A stretch of DNA of 45,747 bases from Butyrivibrio hungatei NK4A153 (lineage in GTDB: Bacteria > Bacillota > Clostridia > Lachnospirales > Lachnospiraceae). The stretch lies in the NCBI RefSeq assembly GCF_000424465.1, contig NZ_AUJY01000021.1, positions 1 to 45,747 of the forward strand, written 5' to 3'. Every line of letters starts with the position of its first letter. Positions within the stretch are counted from its first letter, which is position 1. Of the stretch, positions 1 to 7,969 are shown in pieces. Below the pieces are notes generated by a model. It was not told the DNA's origin. It was given only the letters and a program-made list of their open reading frames with translations, and ran no database searches. The position numbers and the translations under genes are program-made.

Positions 1-106
1 ATATACAGCCAATGTTATGTCCACATGTCGGATTTGTTGTTTGAAATCCTGCCAAAATGCTTTTTGGCTGTGTCCACTTCTTGGGGTTCATTTTATGAAG
101 GAGTGC
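1..106. other. Non-coding left edge, no gene supported
   Basis: I see no gene here. The only structure is a short perfect hairpin at 51-68 (GCCAAAA, 4-nt loop, TTTTGGC), which is not followed by a T run and so is not a convincing terminator. The stretch leads directly into the 52-bp repeat array. Confidence 0.5.
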
Positions 107-348
107 ACCGTACAGAGAGGTCGCGTAGAATGTGTGCGGTGCGAAAAAAGTAAAAAGTACCGTACGGATGGCATGCTTATGATATGTACGGTGCGAAATG
201 CGAAAAAGTTACCGTACGGAAGGCAAGTTTATGAATTGTACGGTACAAAAAGTGAAAAAGTCACCGTACAGGCGGTATGTTTATGATACGTACGGTGTGA
301 AAAGCGAAAGAGACACCGTACGAGCGGCAAGTTTATAAGCTGTACGGT
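107..348. repeat. Tandem array with exact 52-bp period, built of inverted half-sites
   Basis: ACCGTAC starts at 107, 159, 211, 263 and 315, and its reverse complement GTACGGT (GTGCGGT in the first copy) starts at 134, 186, 238, 290 and 342. Both series are spaced exactly 52 bp. Each GTACGGT can pair with the next ACCGTAC across an 18-nt A-rich loop, or with the previous one across 20 nt. Sequence between the arms is only loosely conserved (GCGAAA-like loops; GGCAAGTTTATGA-like spacers). 52 bp is close to five helical turns, so all half-sites would lie on one DNA face. A 52-bp unit breaks any reading frame, arguing against coding. Function is unknown. Confidence 0.85.
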
Positions 349-370
349 GTACTTTATATCTTGCAAGGTT

Positions 371-398
371 TTGATTATTCTTAAAGATGTGCTATTAT
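371..398 (+). promoter_or_regulatory. Probable promoter of the B12 operon leader
   Basis: TTGATT (371-376) and TATTAT (393-398) are separated by 16 bp, a good match to a housekeeping sigma promoter. Transcription would start around 405, just before the riboswitch, with a leader of about 500 nt before cbiK. Not experimentally shown. Confidence 0.55.
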
Positions 399-417
399 AT
401 GTGATGAAAATTTCATA

Positions 418-600
418 AAAGCGGAAGGTGTCCGCAGTTCCTTTATGTATGGGGTGAGAAGATTTACTGTTATTATTTCATATTTAGGAAGAGGACTGTG
501 GGTGAAAAGGGAAGCAGGTGTAAGTCCTGCACGAACTCGTCACCGTGATTCGAGATTTTTTTACAAGTTTCGATCAGCCGGGAGACCTGCCTGTCGCTGT
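418..600 (+). promoter_or_regulatory. Adenosylcobalamin (B12) riboswitch
   Basis: The aptamer core is recognisable: GGGAAGCAGGTGTAAGTCC from 510, then GCACG and CACCGTGA, followed by the B12 box AGCCGGGAGACCTGCCT at about 576-592. A P2-like helix can form between TCCGCAGTTCCT near 431-442 and AGGACTGTGGG near 491-501, and AGCG/CGCT may close P1. Downstream at 599-636 is a GGGATACCC-containing hairpin that could provide the kissing-loop partner. A perfect TTTGCTG/CAGCAAA hairpin lies at 647-667, and then comes the terminator. This class normally shuts off downstream B12 genes when adenosylcobalamin is abundant, which fits the cbi genes that follow. Exact aptamer edges are approximate. Confidence 0.9.
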
Positions 601-706
601 ACATGGGATACCCAAGCCACGAGGAACTGGTTGTACGAAGATGTGGTTTGCTGTAGAACGCAGCAAATTGGATTCTTTTGCGCATTTTTACATCGTATGA
701 ACTATC

Positions 707-734
707 AGCTCGTGCTTCGGCACGGGCTTTTTTC
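707..734 (+). terminator. Intrinsic terminator of the B12 riboswitch
   Basis: AGCTCGTGC (707-715), loop TTCG, GCACGGGCT (720-728) form a 9-bp stem with one G-U pair and a UUCG loop, followed immediately by TTTTTTC. It sits 170 nt before cbiK with no ORF between, so it is best read as the expression platform (transcription attenuation). Confidence 0.85.
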
Positions 735-771
735 TTGGGAGAATTAGTGTGGAAGTTTCACATAAAAGATT

Positions 772-846
772 AGGATGTAAAAAGATTGTACAGTAGTTGC
801 AAAGGCAAGGATGTAAAAGCTTGTACATCTTGCCGTGATAACTACT
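772..846 (+). repeat. Second inverted-repeat/direct-repeat element in the cbiK leader
   Basis: AGTAGTT near 793-798 pairs with AACTACT near 840-846, and inside it GGCAAGGATGTA (804-814) pairs with TACATCTTGCC (824-834) with one bulge, making a long imperfect hairpin. A direct repeat, AGGATGTAAAAAGATTGTACA at 772-792 and AGGATGTAAAAGCTTGTACA at 808-827, overlaps it. It lies after the terminator and before the ribosome-binding site at about 900, so it could affect translation or mRNA stability of the operon. I recognise no known family. Confidence 0.55.
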
Positions 847-910
847 ACATGGCGCTTTTTCACCTTTCTTCACAGGCTTTCGTAATCATATATTTTCACG
901 GAGGACTATT

Positions 911-2530
911 ATGAAAAAGAAAACACTTGCATTATTACTTGCAACAGCATTGTGTGTATCAATGTTTGCAGGATGCGGCAAGGCACAGACTGAGGCACCT
1001 GCTGACGGAGCGTCTGCAGAAGTGTCATCTGAAGCGGCGGATGCGGCATCTTCAGAAGCTTCAGATGCAGAAGCGGCAGACGGAGAACTTGCAGACGGAG
1101 TCTACACAGCTTCTTTTAACACAGACAGCTCAATGTTCCATGTAAATGAAGCAAATGACGGAAAAGGAACACTTACCGTTAAAGACGGTAAGATGACAAT
1201 CCATGTATCGCTTGCATCAAAGAATATTGTAAATCTTTTCTGCGGAACTGCAGAGGATGCACAGAAGGACGGAGCAGAGCTTCTTCAGCCAACTAACGAT
1301 ACTGTAACTTACGAAGACGGAACAACAGAAGAAGTCAATGGATTTGATATTCCTGTTCCCGCACTTGATGAGGAATTTGACGTGGCTCTTATAGGAACAA
1401 AAGAAAAATGGTATGACCATAAGGTATCTGTTTCTGACGTTAAGCCTGAGGCATCAGAGGAAGATCAGGCAGCTGCTGAAAATGTTGCAAAGCTGATCGA
1501 TGCTATCTATGTTCAGGAGCGTACGGATAAGACTGATGAACAGTGCGCTGAAGCAAAGAAGGCTTGGGATGCACTTACAGATACTCAGAAAGATCTAGTA
1601 GAAGGAGAGGATGCAGATCCTGATTACTTTGGAAGAGATACAGGTGATGCGTCTAAGGACGATGCACTCAACGCTGATAAGATCGGTGACAAGGAAATCC
1701 TTGTAGTCAGCTTCGGAACATCTTTTAACGACAGCAGAGCTGAGGATATCGGCGGAATCGAGAAGGCACTCGCTACAGCTTATAAGGACTATGCTGTAAG
1801 AAGAGCTTTCACTGCACAGATCATTATCAACCACGTTCTTGCAAGAGATAATGAAGCAATCGATAACGTTGATCAGGCGCTTGAGAGAGCAGTAAATAAC
1901 GGCGTAAAAGAGCTTATTGTTCAGCCCACACACCTTATGCACGGTGCAGAGTATGACGAGCTTATGGATGCGCTTAAGAAATATGAGAGCAAATTTACTA
2001 AGGTAGCAGTGGCAGAGCCTCTTCTCGGTGAAGTTGGAAAAGATGCTTCGGTTATCAATAAGGATAAAGAAACCGTAGCAAAGGCAGTTGTTGCAGAAGC
2101 GGTTAAGACAGCAAAGTTTGACAGCATCGAAGCTGCTGATAAGGACGGCACAGCATTTGTTCTTATGGGACATGGGACATCACACACAGCAAATGTAACT
2201 TACAGCCAGATGCAGACACAGATGGATAAGCTTGGATACAAGAATGTATTCATCGGAACGGTAGAAGGCGAGCCTGAAGAGACTGAGCTTAGCAAGGTTA
2301 TTGAGAAGGTTAAGGCAGCTGGATATAAGAAAGTAGTTCTTCGTCCCCTTATGGTTGTTGCGGGAGATCACGCAAACAACGATATGGCAGGCGATGATGC
2401 AGATTCTTGGAAGAGCGGATTCGAGGCATCGGGTGCATTTGAAAAGATTGATTGCCAGATCAGCGGTCTCGGAAGAATTGCAGATGTACAGAAACTCTAT
2501 GTTGAGCACACAGGTGCGGTTATCAAATAA
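911..2530 (+). CDS. cbiK: Lipoprotein sirohydrochlorin cobaltochelatase (CbiK) with extra N-terminal domain
   Basis: The protein (539 aa) should insert cobalt into sirohydrochlorin, the committed step of anaerobic B12 synthesis. Residues 1-22 are a lipoprotein signal with lipobox FAGC (Cys22), followed by a Ser/Glu/Ala linker. Residues about 60-175 form an extra beta-rich domain (starting DGVYTASF) resembling the N-terminus of the next gene product. Residues about 180-240 are a helical linker, and about 258-539 are the CbiK domain (ILVVSFGTSFNDSR). Conserved MGHGTSH (His421) and VAGDHANNDM (His487) fit the family's metal/catalytic histidine pair. Most CbiK proteins are about 270 aa and cytoplasmic; lipid-anchored placement is unusual, though exported CbiK-type chelatases are known in sulfate reducers. 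The start follows GGAGG at 900. First gene after the riboswitch. Confidence 0.92.
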   Translation: MKKKTLALLLATALCVSMFAGCGKAQTEAPADGASAEVSSEAADAASSEASDAEAADGELADGVYTASFNTDSSMFHVNEANDGKGTLTVKDGKMTIHVSLASKNIVNLFCGTAEDAQKDGAELLQPTNDTVTYEDGTTEEVNGFDIPVPALDEEFDVALIGTKEKWYDHKVSVSDVKPEASEEDQAAAENVAKLIDAIYVQERTDKTDEQCAEAKKAWDALTDTQKDLVEGEDADPDYFGRDTGDASKDDALNADKIGDKEILVVSFGTSFNDSRAEDIGGIEKALATAYKDYAVRRAFTAQIIINHVLARDNEAIDNVDQALERAVNNGVKELIVQPTHLMHGAEYDELMDALKKYESKFTKVAVAEPLLGEVGKDASVINKDKETVAKAVVAEAVKTAKFDSIEAADKDGTAFVLMGHGTSHTANVTYSQMQTQMDKLGYKNVFIGTVEGEPEETELSKVIEKVKAAGYKKVVLRPLMVVAGDHANNDMAGDDADSWKSGFEASGAFEKIDCQISGLGRIADVQKLYVEHTGAVIK

Positions 2531-2542
2531 ATAAAAACCACA

Positions 2543-4063
2543 ATGAACAGAAATAAAAATAAACCGGTAAATTACATAAAGAGCATTTTGATTCTTTTGT
2601 TTTTTGCCATGAGTGTAATCGGATGCGGCAGTATTTCAGATGGGGAATATGCCGCATCTGTTACTCTTACGGGAGGAAGCGGAAGAGCAACTGTAGAAAG
2701 CCCTTGCACTGTAACTGCCCAAAAAGGCAAACTTACGGCAAGGATTGTTTGGAGCAGTCCAAATTACGACTACATGATCGTAGACGGGCAAAGATATGAT
2801 AAAGTAAATACTGAAGGGAATTCTGAATTTGAGATTCCTGTGATTCTTGATAAGGCAATGGACGTGCAGGCTGATACCACAGCTATGAGTAAGCCTTATC
2901 TTATTGATTATACGTTTATTTTTTCAGTTTCTGATTCCAAAGATGATTCAAATATCGAAGAAGAATCTGCAAAAGAAACGAAAGTAAAGCTTAAAACAGA
3001 ATCTGAACTTGAAAAACCACCTGTGATAGCAGGTCTTACATATGAATCAACCGATGATAACAACTTCGCAAAGTGCTACAGGATACACAGATATTCAGGC
3101 GGCTACGCGGTTATAAGTATAGATGACGGAAGAAATTATCTTATAGTACCTGACGGAAAAGAAATCCCGAAAGTAGAAGAAAAAGATATGAAAATCTTAC
3201 AGCAGCCGCTTGATAAGATTTATCTTGCCGCATCGGGAGCAATGTGTCAGTTTGATACGATAGGAGCTACAGAGAATATCGCCCTTTCAGGTATTGAGCG
3301 TGACGACTGGTACATAGATTCTGCCGTAAAGATGATGGATGAAGGAAAACTTAAATACGGCGGGAAGTACAGCGCGCCAAATTATGAGATGATGGTGTCC
3401 GATGACATCGAGCTTGCGATTGAATCGACTATGATACTTCATTCTCCTAAAGTCATTGAGAAACTTGAACAGCTCGAAATACCTGTTTTTATTGATAAAT
3501 CGAGTTATGAGCAGGACCCGCTCGGAAGATGCGAGTGGATAAAGATATACGGTCTTTTGACGGGAAAAGAAAAAGAGGCGGAGCAGGCTTTTGCAGAGCA
3601 GATTGTAAAAGTTACATCGCTTGATGATATTGATTTTTCGGGCAAAACAGTATCTTTTTTCTCCGTGAATTCTGAACATCTGATATTTACGAGAGGGAAA
3701 GACGACTATTTTGCAAAGATGGTTGAAAAGGCAGGTGGCGTCTATGTTGCTCCGCCACAAACCGGCAAAGAAGGTAATTCGTCATATCTTAGCGTAAGTA
3801 CTGAGGCATATTATGACTATGCAAGAGATGTTGATATTCTCATATATAATGCGGCGATAGAGGATGCGCCCGCAGATCTTGCCGAACTTAAGCAAACCGA
3901 TGTGATCTTTAATGATATGAAAGCAGTAAATAACGGCGATGTCTGGTATACAGACAAATCACTGTATCAGTTTGCAAATAAAACCGGTGATATAATAAGT
4001 GACCTCGGAGGGGTGCTCTCAGGTAAAAGCGATGATACGGGATTTTTTCATAAGCTTAAATAG
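2543..4063 (+). CDS. Lipoprotein ABC substrate-binding protein, FecB/BtuF type, probably for cobalt or a tetrapyrrole
   Basis: This 506-aa lipoprotein has a lipobox VIGC (Cys28). Residues about 33-135 hold a domain beginning DGEYAASVTLTGGSGRATVE, whose layout (DG-Y start, SS-N, F-IPV, VSD end) parallels the extra domain of the CbiK just upstream. From about 210 on is a periplasmic-binding fold of the iron/B12 type (IYLAASGAMCQFDTIGATEN; later VDILIYNAAI). It should deliver ligand to the FecCD-like permease and ATPase encoded further down the operon. It begins 12 nt after cbiK without a clear Shine-Dalgarno sequence, so translational coupling is likely. The ligand is not determinable from sequence; cobalt chelates, corrinoids or porphyrin-like molecules all fit. 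Confidence 0.75.
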   Translation: MNRNKNKPVNYIKSILILLFFAMSVIGCGSISDGEYAASVTLTGGSGRATVESPCTVTAQKGKLTARIVWSSPNYDYMIVDGQRYDKVNTEGNSEFEIPVILDKAMDVQADTTAMSKPYLIDYTFIFSVSDSKDDSNIEEESAKETKVKLKTESELEKPPVIAGLTYESTDDNNFAKCYRIHRYSGGYAVISIDDGRNYLIVPDGKEIPKVEEKDMKILQQPLDKIYLAASGAMCQFDTIGATENIALSGIERDDWYIDSAVKMMDEGKLKYGGKYSAPNYEMMVSDDIELAIESTMILHSPKVIEKLEQLEIPVFIDKSSYEQDPLGRCEWIKIYGLLTGKEKEAEQAFAEQIVKVTSLDDIDFSGKTVSFFSVNSEHLIFTRGKDDYFAKMVEKAGGVYVAPPQTGKEGNSSYLSVSTEAYYDYARDVDILIYNAAIEDAPADLAELKQTDVIFNDMKAVNNGDVWYTDKSLYQFANKTGDIISDLGGVLSGKSDDTGFFHKLK

Positions 4064-4231
4064 TCATGACATCTTAAATGAAATTACAGAAATCCGCACC
4101 TGCTGCGGATTTCGTGAGAATATGATTCAGGTGGCAAATAGGCCCTGCGACGAAGTCGCTTTGAATGGCCTGTTTGCAAGCATCTTGAATCTTTGATTCA
4201 AGATGTCATGACATCTTAAATGAAATTACAG
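4063..4231. repeat. Structured intergenic element bounded by 27-bp direct repeats
   Basis: The 27-bp sequence beginning GTCATGACATCTTAAATG occurs identically at 4063-4089 and 4205-4231. Between the copies lie three strong hairpins. The first, 4089-4113, is a perfect 10-bp stem. The second has outer arms 4134-4144 and 4167-4177 (11 bp, one G-U) enclosing GCGAC-gaa-GTCGC. The third, 4181-4205, has a perfect 11-bp stem with a TTT loop. None is followed by a T run. The element separates the substrate-binding gene from cbiC; it could be a small non-autonomous repeat insertion, an mRNA-processing/stability element or a structured RNA. Confidence 0.8.
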
Positions 4232-4254
4232 CAGTATTAAAATGAGGAAAACAG

Positions 4255-4890
4255 ATGGAAATTAAGCACATTCTTCCTTCCGATATAGAAAAAACAAGTC
4301 TTGGCATAATCAGAAAAGAACTTGCCGAGATGGGAAAAACACTTCCCGAGGATACTGAAGCGACGGTCGTTCGCGTGATTCATACCACGGCAGATTTTGA
4401 GTACGCGGATACCATGATGTTCTCGGACGGCGCGGTGGAAAAGGGGCTTGAGGCCATTAAGAATGGCGCACACATTGTGACCGATACAAATATGGCACTT
4501 TCGGGAATCAGCAAAAAGACTCTCGCAAGATTCGGCGGAGAAGTTCATTGCTTTATGGCTGATGAGGAAGTTGCAAAGGAAGCCAAAGAGCGAAATGTCA
4601 CAAGAGCTTATATCAGCATGGAAAAGGCGGCAAAGCTCGCAGTTCCTATAATTTACGCGATTGGAAATGCTCCGACGGCACTTATCAAGCTAAAAGAACT
4701 CATGGATGAGGGCTACAGGCCGGAACTTATAATAGGCGTTCCGGTCGGTTTTGTAAACGTTGTTGAGGCAAAAGAACTTATAATAAATAATGACAAAGAC
4801 GTTCCTTATATAGTTAACAGAGGACGTAAGGGCGGAAGCGGTGTTGCGGCGGCGATATGCAATTCGCTTTTGTATAAATTGTATCGTTGA
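4255..4890 (+). CDS. cbiC: Cobalt-precorrin-8 methylmutase
   Basis: CbiC (211 aa, normal family length) moves the C11 methyl group to C12, converting cobalt-precorrin-8 to cobyrinic acid. The active-site region RVIHTTADFEYADT contains the family histidine (residue 43), and the C-terminal GRKGGSGVAAAICNSLL is typical of CbiC/CobH. The start follows GAGG at about 4243. It is the first biosynthetic cbi gene after the structured intergenic element, and a 121-nt gap follows before cbiD. Confidence 0.93.
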   Translation: MEIKHILPSDIEKTSLGIIRKELAEMGKTLPEDTEATVVRVIHTTADFEYADTMMFSDGAVEKGLEAIKNGAHIVTDTNMALSGISKKTLARFGGEVHCFMADEEVAKEAKERNVTRAYISMEKAAKLAVPIIYAIGNAPTALIKLKELMDEGYRPELIIGVPVGFVNVVEAKELIINNDKDVPYIVNRGRKGGSGVAAAICNSLLYKLYR

Positions 4891-5011
4891 CGCTGTTTTT
4901 GTCATATGGACGAGTGTGTTGTTTTGATCATCTATAATCAGATTGTGCAGTATACGGGGGTAAATTCTGTTTATTTACAACTGTGACAGAGCATCGGAGG
5001 AAAATAGGCAT

Positions 5012-6193
5012 ATGGAACTAAGGAGCGGCTTTACGACGGGGAGCTGTGCGGCGGCAGCGGCAAAGGCTGCGCTCATGATGCTGCTGGACTCGGTTGAGGT
5101 TTCGAAGGTGGAAGTAGAGGCAGATTCGAATGTCGGACAGGTTGGAGACAACAAAGTCAAAGATATCGAATATGTGAACATAATGACTCCGAAGGGTATA
5201 CCGTTCTATGCGGAGATAGTTAATGTCATTCGCGATGATAGCGGCAAAAAAGTGACCTGCTCCGTGATAAAGGACGGCGGAGACGATCCGGATGTCACTA
5301 CGGGAGCTTATATTGAAGTCAGCGTTAGAATTGTAGACGAACCCGGAATTGTGATTGATGGCGGAAAAGGCGTCGGGCGTGTTACTAAGCCGGGGCTTGA
5401 CAGGGCAATCGGCGAAGCTGCGATAAATTCTGTTCCGAGGAAGATGATAGCAGAAAATCTTAATGAAGTTCTTAAGGAAAGAAATGCAGAGAATACCGGT
5501 CTTGAAGTTATAGTAAGCGTCCCCGGCGGCGAGATAATTGCTGAAAAGACCTTCAATCCAAAGCTTGGGATAGTCGGAGGAATATCGATTCTTGGGACAA
5601 CCGGCATAGTTGAGCCCATGAGCGAAAAGGCCATAGTGGATACGATAAGAACCGAAGTTAAAGTAAGAAAAGCCGAAGGACGACAGGTTCTTTTGGCTGC
5701 GCCCGGTAATTACGGAATAACTTTCCTTAGCGAGAAGTGCGGGATAGATAAAGACATCGCCGTAATGACTTCAAACTTTGTCCATGACGCCGTAATGATA
5801 GCGAAGGAAGAGGGCTTTTCCGAGATGATATTTGCGGGACATATCGGAAAACTTGTTAAGGTTGCAGGTGGCATAAAAAATACCCATTCTAAGTACGGTG
5901 ACCACAGGATGGAGATACTTACGGATATCGTGAGTTCTTTTGCACGGGATAAAGAATTTGAAGGGTTAAAAGAAAAGCTCTCAGAATGTGTTATGACGGA
6001 TGAAGCTGTCAGGATCATAACAGAGGCGGGGCTTGCGGACAAGGTATTCCCCAAAATGGCGGAACTTATAAAAGAAAATATGGAAAAATGGGCAGAGGGA
6101 ACGCTTAAAGTTGAGGTGATAGTTTTTTCTAACGAATACACGGAACTTGTAAGTACCGTAAATGCCCATGAATACTTGGAAAGGACAACTTAA
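5012..6193 (+). CDS. cbiD: Cobalt-precorrin-5B (C1)-methyltransferase
   Basis: CbiD (393 aa) methylates C1 of the corrin ring using S-adenosylmethionine in the anaerobic pathway. The N-terminus RSGFTTGSCAAAAAKA is the family hallmark, and FAGHIGKLVKVAGG plus NTHSKYGDHRME in the last third are also typical. GGAGG at 4996-5000 precedes the start. The stop codon overlaps the cbiF start (TAATG), showing translational coupling. No clear internal promoter is seen in the 121-nt gap before it. Confidence 0.94.
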   Translation: MELRSGFTTGSCAAAAAKAALMMLLDSVEVSKVEVEADSNVGQVGDNKVKDIEYVNIMTPKGIPFYAEIVNVIRDDSGKKVTCSVIKDGGDDPDVTTGAYIEVSVRIVDEPGIVIDGGKGVGRVTKPGLDRAIGEAAINSVPRKMIAENLNEVLKERNAENTGLEVIVSVPGGEIIAEKTFNPKLGIVGGISILGTTGIVEPMSEKAIVDTIRTEVKVRKAEGRQVLLAAPGNYGITFLSEKCGIDKDIAVMTSNFVHDAVMIAKEEGFSEMIFAGHIGKLVKVAGGIKNTHSKYGDHRMEILTDIVSSFARDKEFEGLKEKLSECVMTDEAVRIITEAGLADKVFPKMAELIKENMEKWAEGTLKVEVIVFSNEYTELVSTVNAHEYLERTT

Positions 6194-6960
6194 TGGTACA
6201 TTTTGTCGGAGCGGGACCCGGAGCTGTCGACCTTATAACGGTCAGGGGAAAAGAACTTTTGGAAAAAGCGGACGTCATAATATATGCGGGATCACTTGTA
6301 AATCCTGAGCTTCTTAAGTATGCAAAAGACGGCTGTGAGATACATGACAGCGCAAAGCTTGATCTTGAACAGGTCATAGAAATAGTAAAGAAAGCTGAAG
6401 AAGAGGGAAAGATGACGGTGAGACTTCATACGGGGGATCCCAGCATCTATGGCGCTATCAGAGAACAGATGGATGAGCTTGATAAGCTTGGTTTTGAGTA
6501 TGATGTGACGCCGGGGGTCAGCTCTTTTTGCGGGGCTGCGGCAGCTCTTAATATGGAGTACACTTTGCCCGGCGTAACGCAGAGTGTCATCATCACCAGG
6601 ATGGAAAAGAGAACTCCCGTGCCGGAGAGAGAGTCCGTAGAGGAACTTTCAAAACACGGGGCAACGATGGTTTTCTTTTTATCAGCGGGAGATACCGAGG
6701 CTCTGAGCAGGAGACTTACGGAGGCGGGAGTGGCAAAAGATACTCCTGCGGCGATTGTATATAAGGCAACCTGGGATGATGAGAAGAAGTTCATTACGGA
6801 TGTTGAGAATCTTCCGAAGGTTGCGGCGGAAAACGGTATAAATAAAACGGCGCTTATCATAGTCGGAAACAGCGTTAAACAGGCGGATTATGAGAAATCA
6901 AAGCTGTATTCGCCTGATTTTACTACGGGCTTTAGAAAAGGCAGAAATATAAATGACTAA
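6193..6960 (+). CDS. cbiF: Cobalt-precorrin-4 (C11)-methyltransferase
   Basis: CbiF (255 aa) belongs to the tetrapyrrole (uroporphyrin-III-like) methyltransferases. VHFVGAGPGAVDLITVRG at the N-terminus and LHTGDPSIYGAIREQ at about residues 77-91 bind SAM; the order and YAGSLVNPELL are specific for CbiF/CobM. It overlaps cbiD by one base and the next gene (permease) by eight bases, so the biosynthetic and transport genes are in one transcript. Confidence 0.94.
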   Translation: MVHFVGAGPGAVDLITVRGKELLEKADVIIYAGSLVNPELLKYAKDGCEIHDSAKLDLEQVIEIVKKAEEEGKMTVRLHTGDPSIYGAIREQMDELDKLGFEYDVTPGVSSFCGAAAALNMEYTLPGVTQSVIITRMEKRTPVPERESVEELSKHGATMVFFLSAGDTEALSRRLTEAGVAKDTPAAIVYKATWDDEKKFITDVENLPKVAAENGINKTALIIVGNSVKQADYEKSKLYSPDFTTGFRKGRNIND

Positions 6961-7969
6961 GAACGGAAATAAAAGAGTGGCAGTGGTTTTTGCGCTGCTG
7001 ATTGTTCTTTTGGTCTCAGCTTTTTTTGCAAATATTATTATCGGAAATGTCAGGATAAGTCTTGATGAAGTGATGAGGATATTGTTTGCGGGCGGAGGAG
7101 GCATTAAGAACAGGAATATAATAGCAAGTATCAGGCTTCCCAGGACTGTAATGACGCTTGTTCTTGGAGGTGCTCTTGCGGTATCCGGATTTCTTTTGCA
7201 GACATATTTCGCCAACCCGATCGCAGGCCCGTACATTCTGGGGATTTCGTCGGGAGCAAAGATGGCGGTTGCGATGAGCCTGATATTCATAACATCGGGA
7301 ACGGGTTATACATCGAATCTGATGCTTGTGATGACTGCTTTTATCGGAGCGATGGCGGCTACGGGATTTATCATTCTTATTTCCAAGAGAGTACGGAACA
7401 TGGCGGCGCTTCTTGCGGCTGGAATAATGATAGGCTACATATGCAGCGCTGTGACGGATTTTCTTGTCACTTTTGCGGAAGATTCGGATATTGTCAATCT
7501 TCACAGCTGGTCGCAGGGAAGCTTTTCAGGAGCATCGATGAGTGCGGCTTGGTTTTCTGCGGTGATTGTGGCAATTGTTCTTGTGGCGGTCATGCTTATG
7601 AGCAAAGTGCTTGATGCGTTCAGACTTGGAGAAGTTTACGCTGCGAGCGTTGGAATAAATGTGAAGCTGTGCAGAGTGCTCCTTATCGTGCTTTCAAGTG
7701 TTCTGTCGGCGTGTGTTACGGCATTTGTGGGGCCTGTTTCGTTTATCGGAATTGCTGTGCCTTTCCTTATGAGAGAGGTTCTGAAGTCGTCGAAGCCGAT
7801 AATTCTGATTCCGGCGTCTTTCCTGTCGGGAGCGGTTTTTTGCATGATAAGCGACCTTCTTGCGAGGATGCTCTTTGCTCCGACTGAGATAAATATTTCC
7901 GCGGTGACTTCACTTTTTGGAGCGCCAATCGTTATTTTCATGATAATAAAAAGAGGTAAAGCCAAGTGA
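6953..7969 (+). CDS. FecCD/BtuC-type ABC importer permease
   Basis: A 338-aa integral membrane protein with about nine to ten hydrophobic segments. It matches the FecCD family that imports iron chelates, haem or cobalamin (RLPRTVMTLVLGGALAVSGFLLQ; NPIAGPYILGISSGA; FVGPVSFIGIAVP). It overlaps cbiF by eight bases and its stop overlaps the GTG start of the ATPase. With the lipoprotein at 2543-4063 it should form a complete importer. Placement inside the cbi gene order suggests the cargo feeds B12 synthesis. Specificity cannot be read from sequence. Confidence 0.88.
   Translation: MTKNGNKRVAVVFALLIVLLVSAFFANIIIGNVRISLDEVMRILFAGGGGIKNRNIIASIRLPRTVMTLVLGGALAVSGFLLQTYFANPIAGPYILGISSGAKMAVAMSLIFITSGTGYTSNLMLVMTAFIGAMAATGFIILISKRVRNMAALLAAGIMIGYICSAVTDFLVTFAEDSDIVNLHSWSQGSFSGASMSAAWFSAVIVAIVLVAVMLMSKVLDAFRLGEVYAASVGINVKLCRVLLIVLSSVLSACVTAFVGPVSFIGIAVPFLMREVLKSSKPIILIPASFLSGAVFCMISDLLARMLFAPTEINISAVTSLFGAPIVIFMIIKRGKAK

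Noticed and set aside
17..286. 89-aa open frame across the left-edge repeats
   Set aside because: It runs through the 52-bp array, whose period is not a multiple of three, has no ribosome site and no family-like sequence.
107..348. CRISPR array
   Set aside because: The conserved parts are only 7-9-nt inverted half-sites and the intervening sequence is itself related between units; there are no unique spacers and no cas genes.
445..747. 100-aa open frame upstream of cbiK
   Set aside because: It covers the B12 riboswitch and terminator, which explain the sequence better.
1595..2173. 192-aa minus-strand open frame opposite cbiK
   Set aside because: Cys/Ser/Leu-rich antisense shadow of the CbiK domain, no supporting start.
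4933..4938. TATAAT as an internal promoter before cbiD
   Set aside because: No acceptable -35 sequence lies 16-18 bp upstream, so it is probably chance in an A/T-rich gap.
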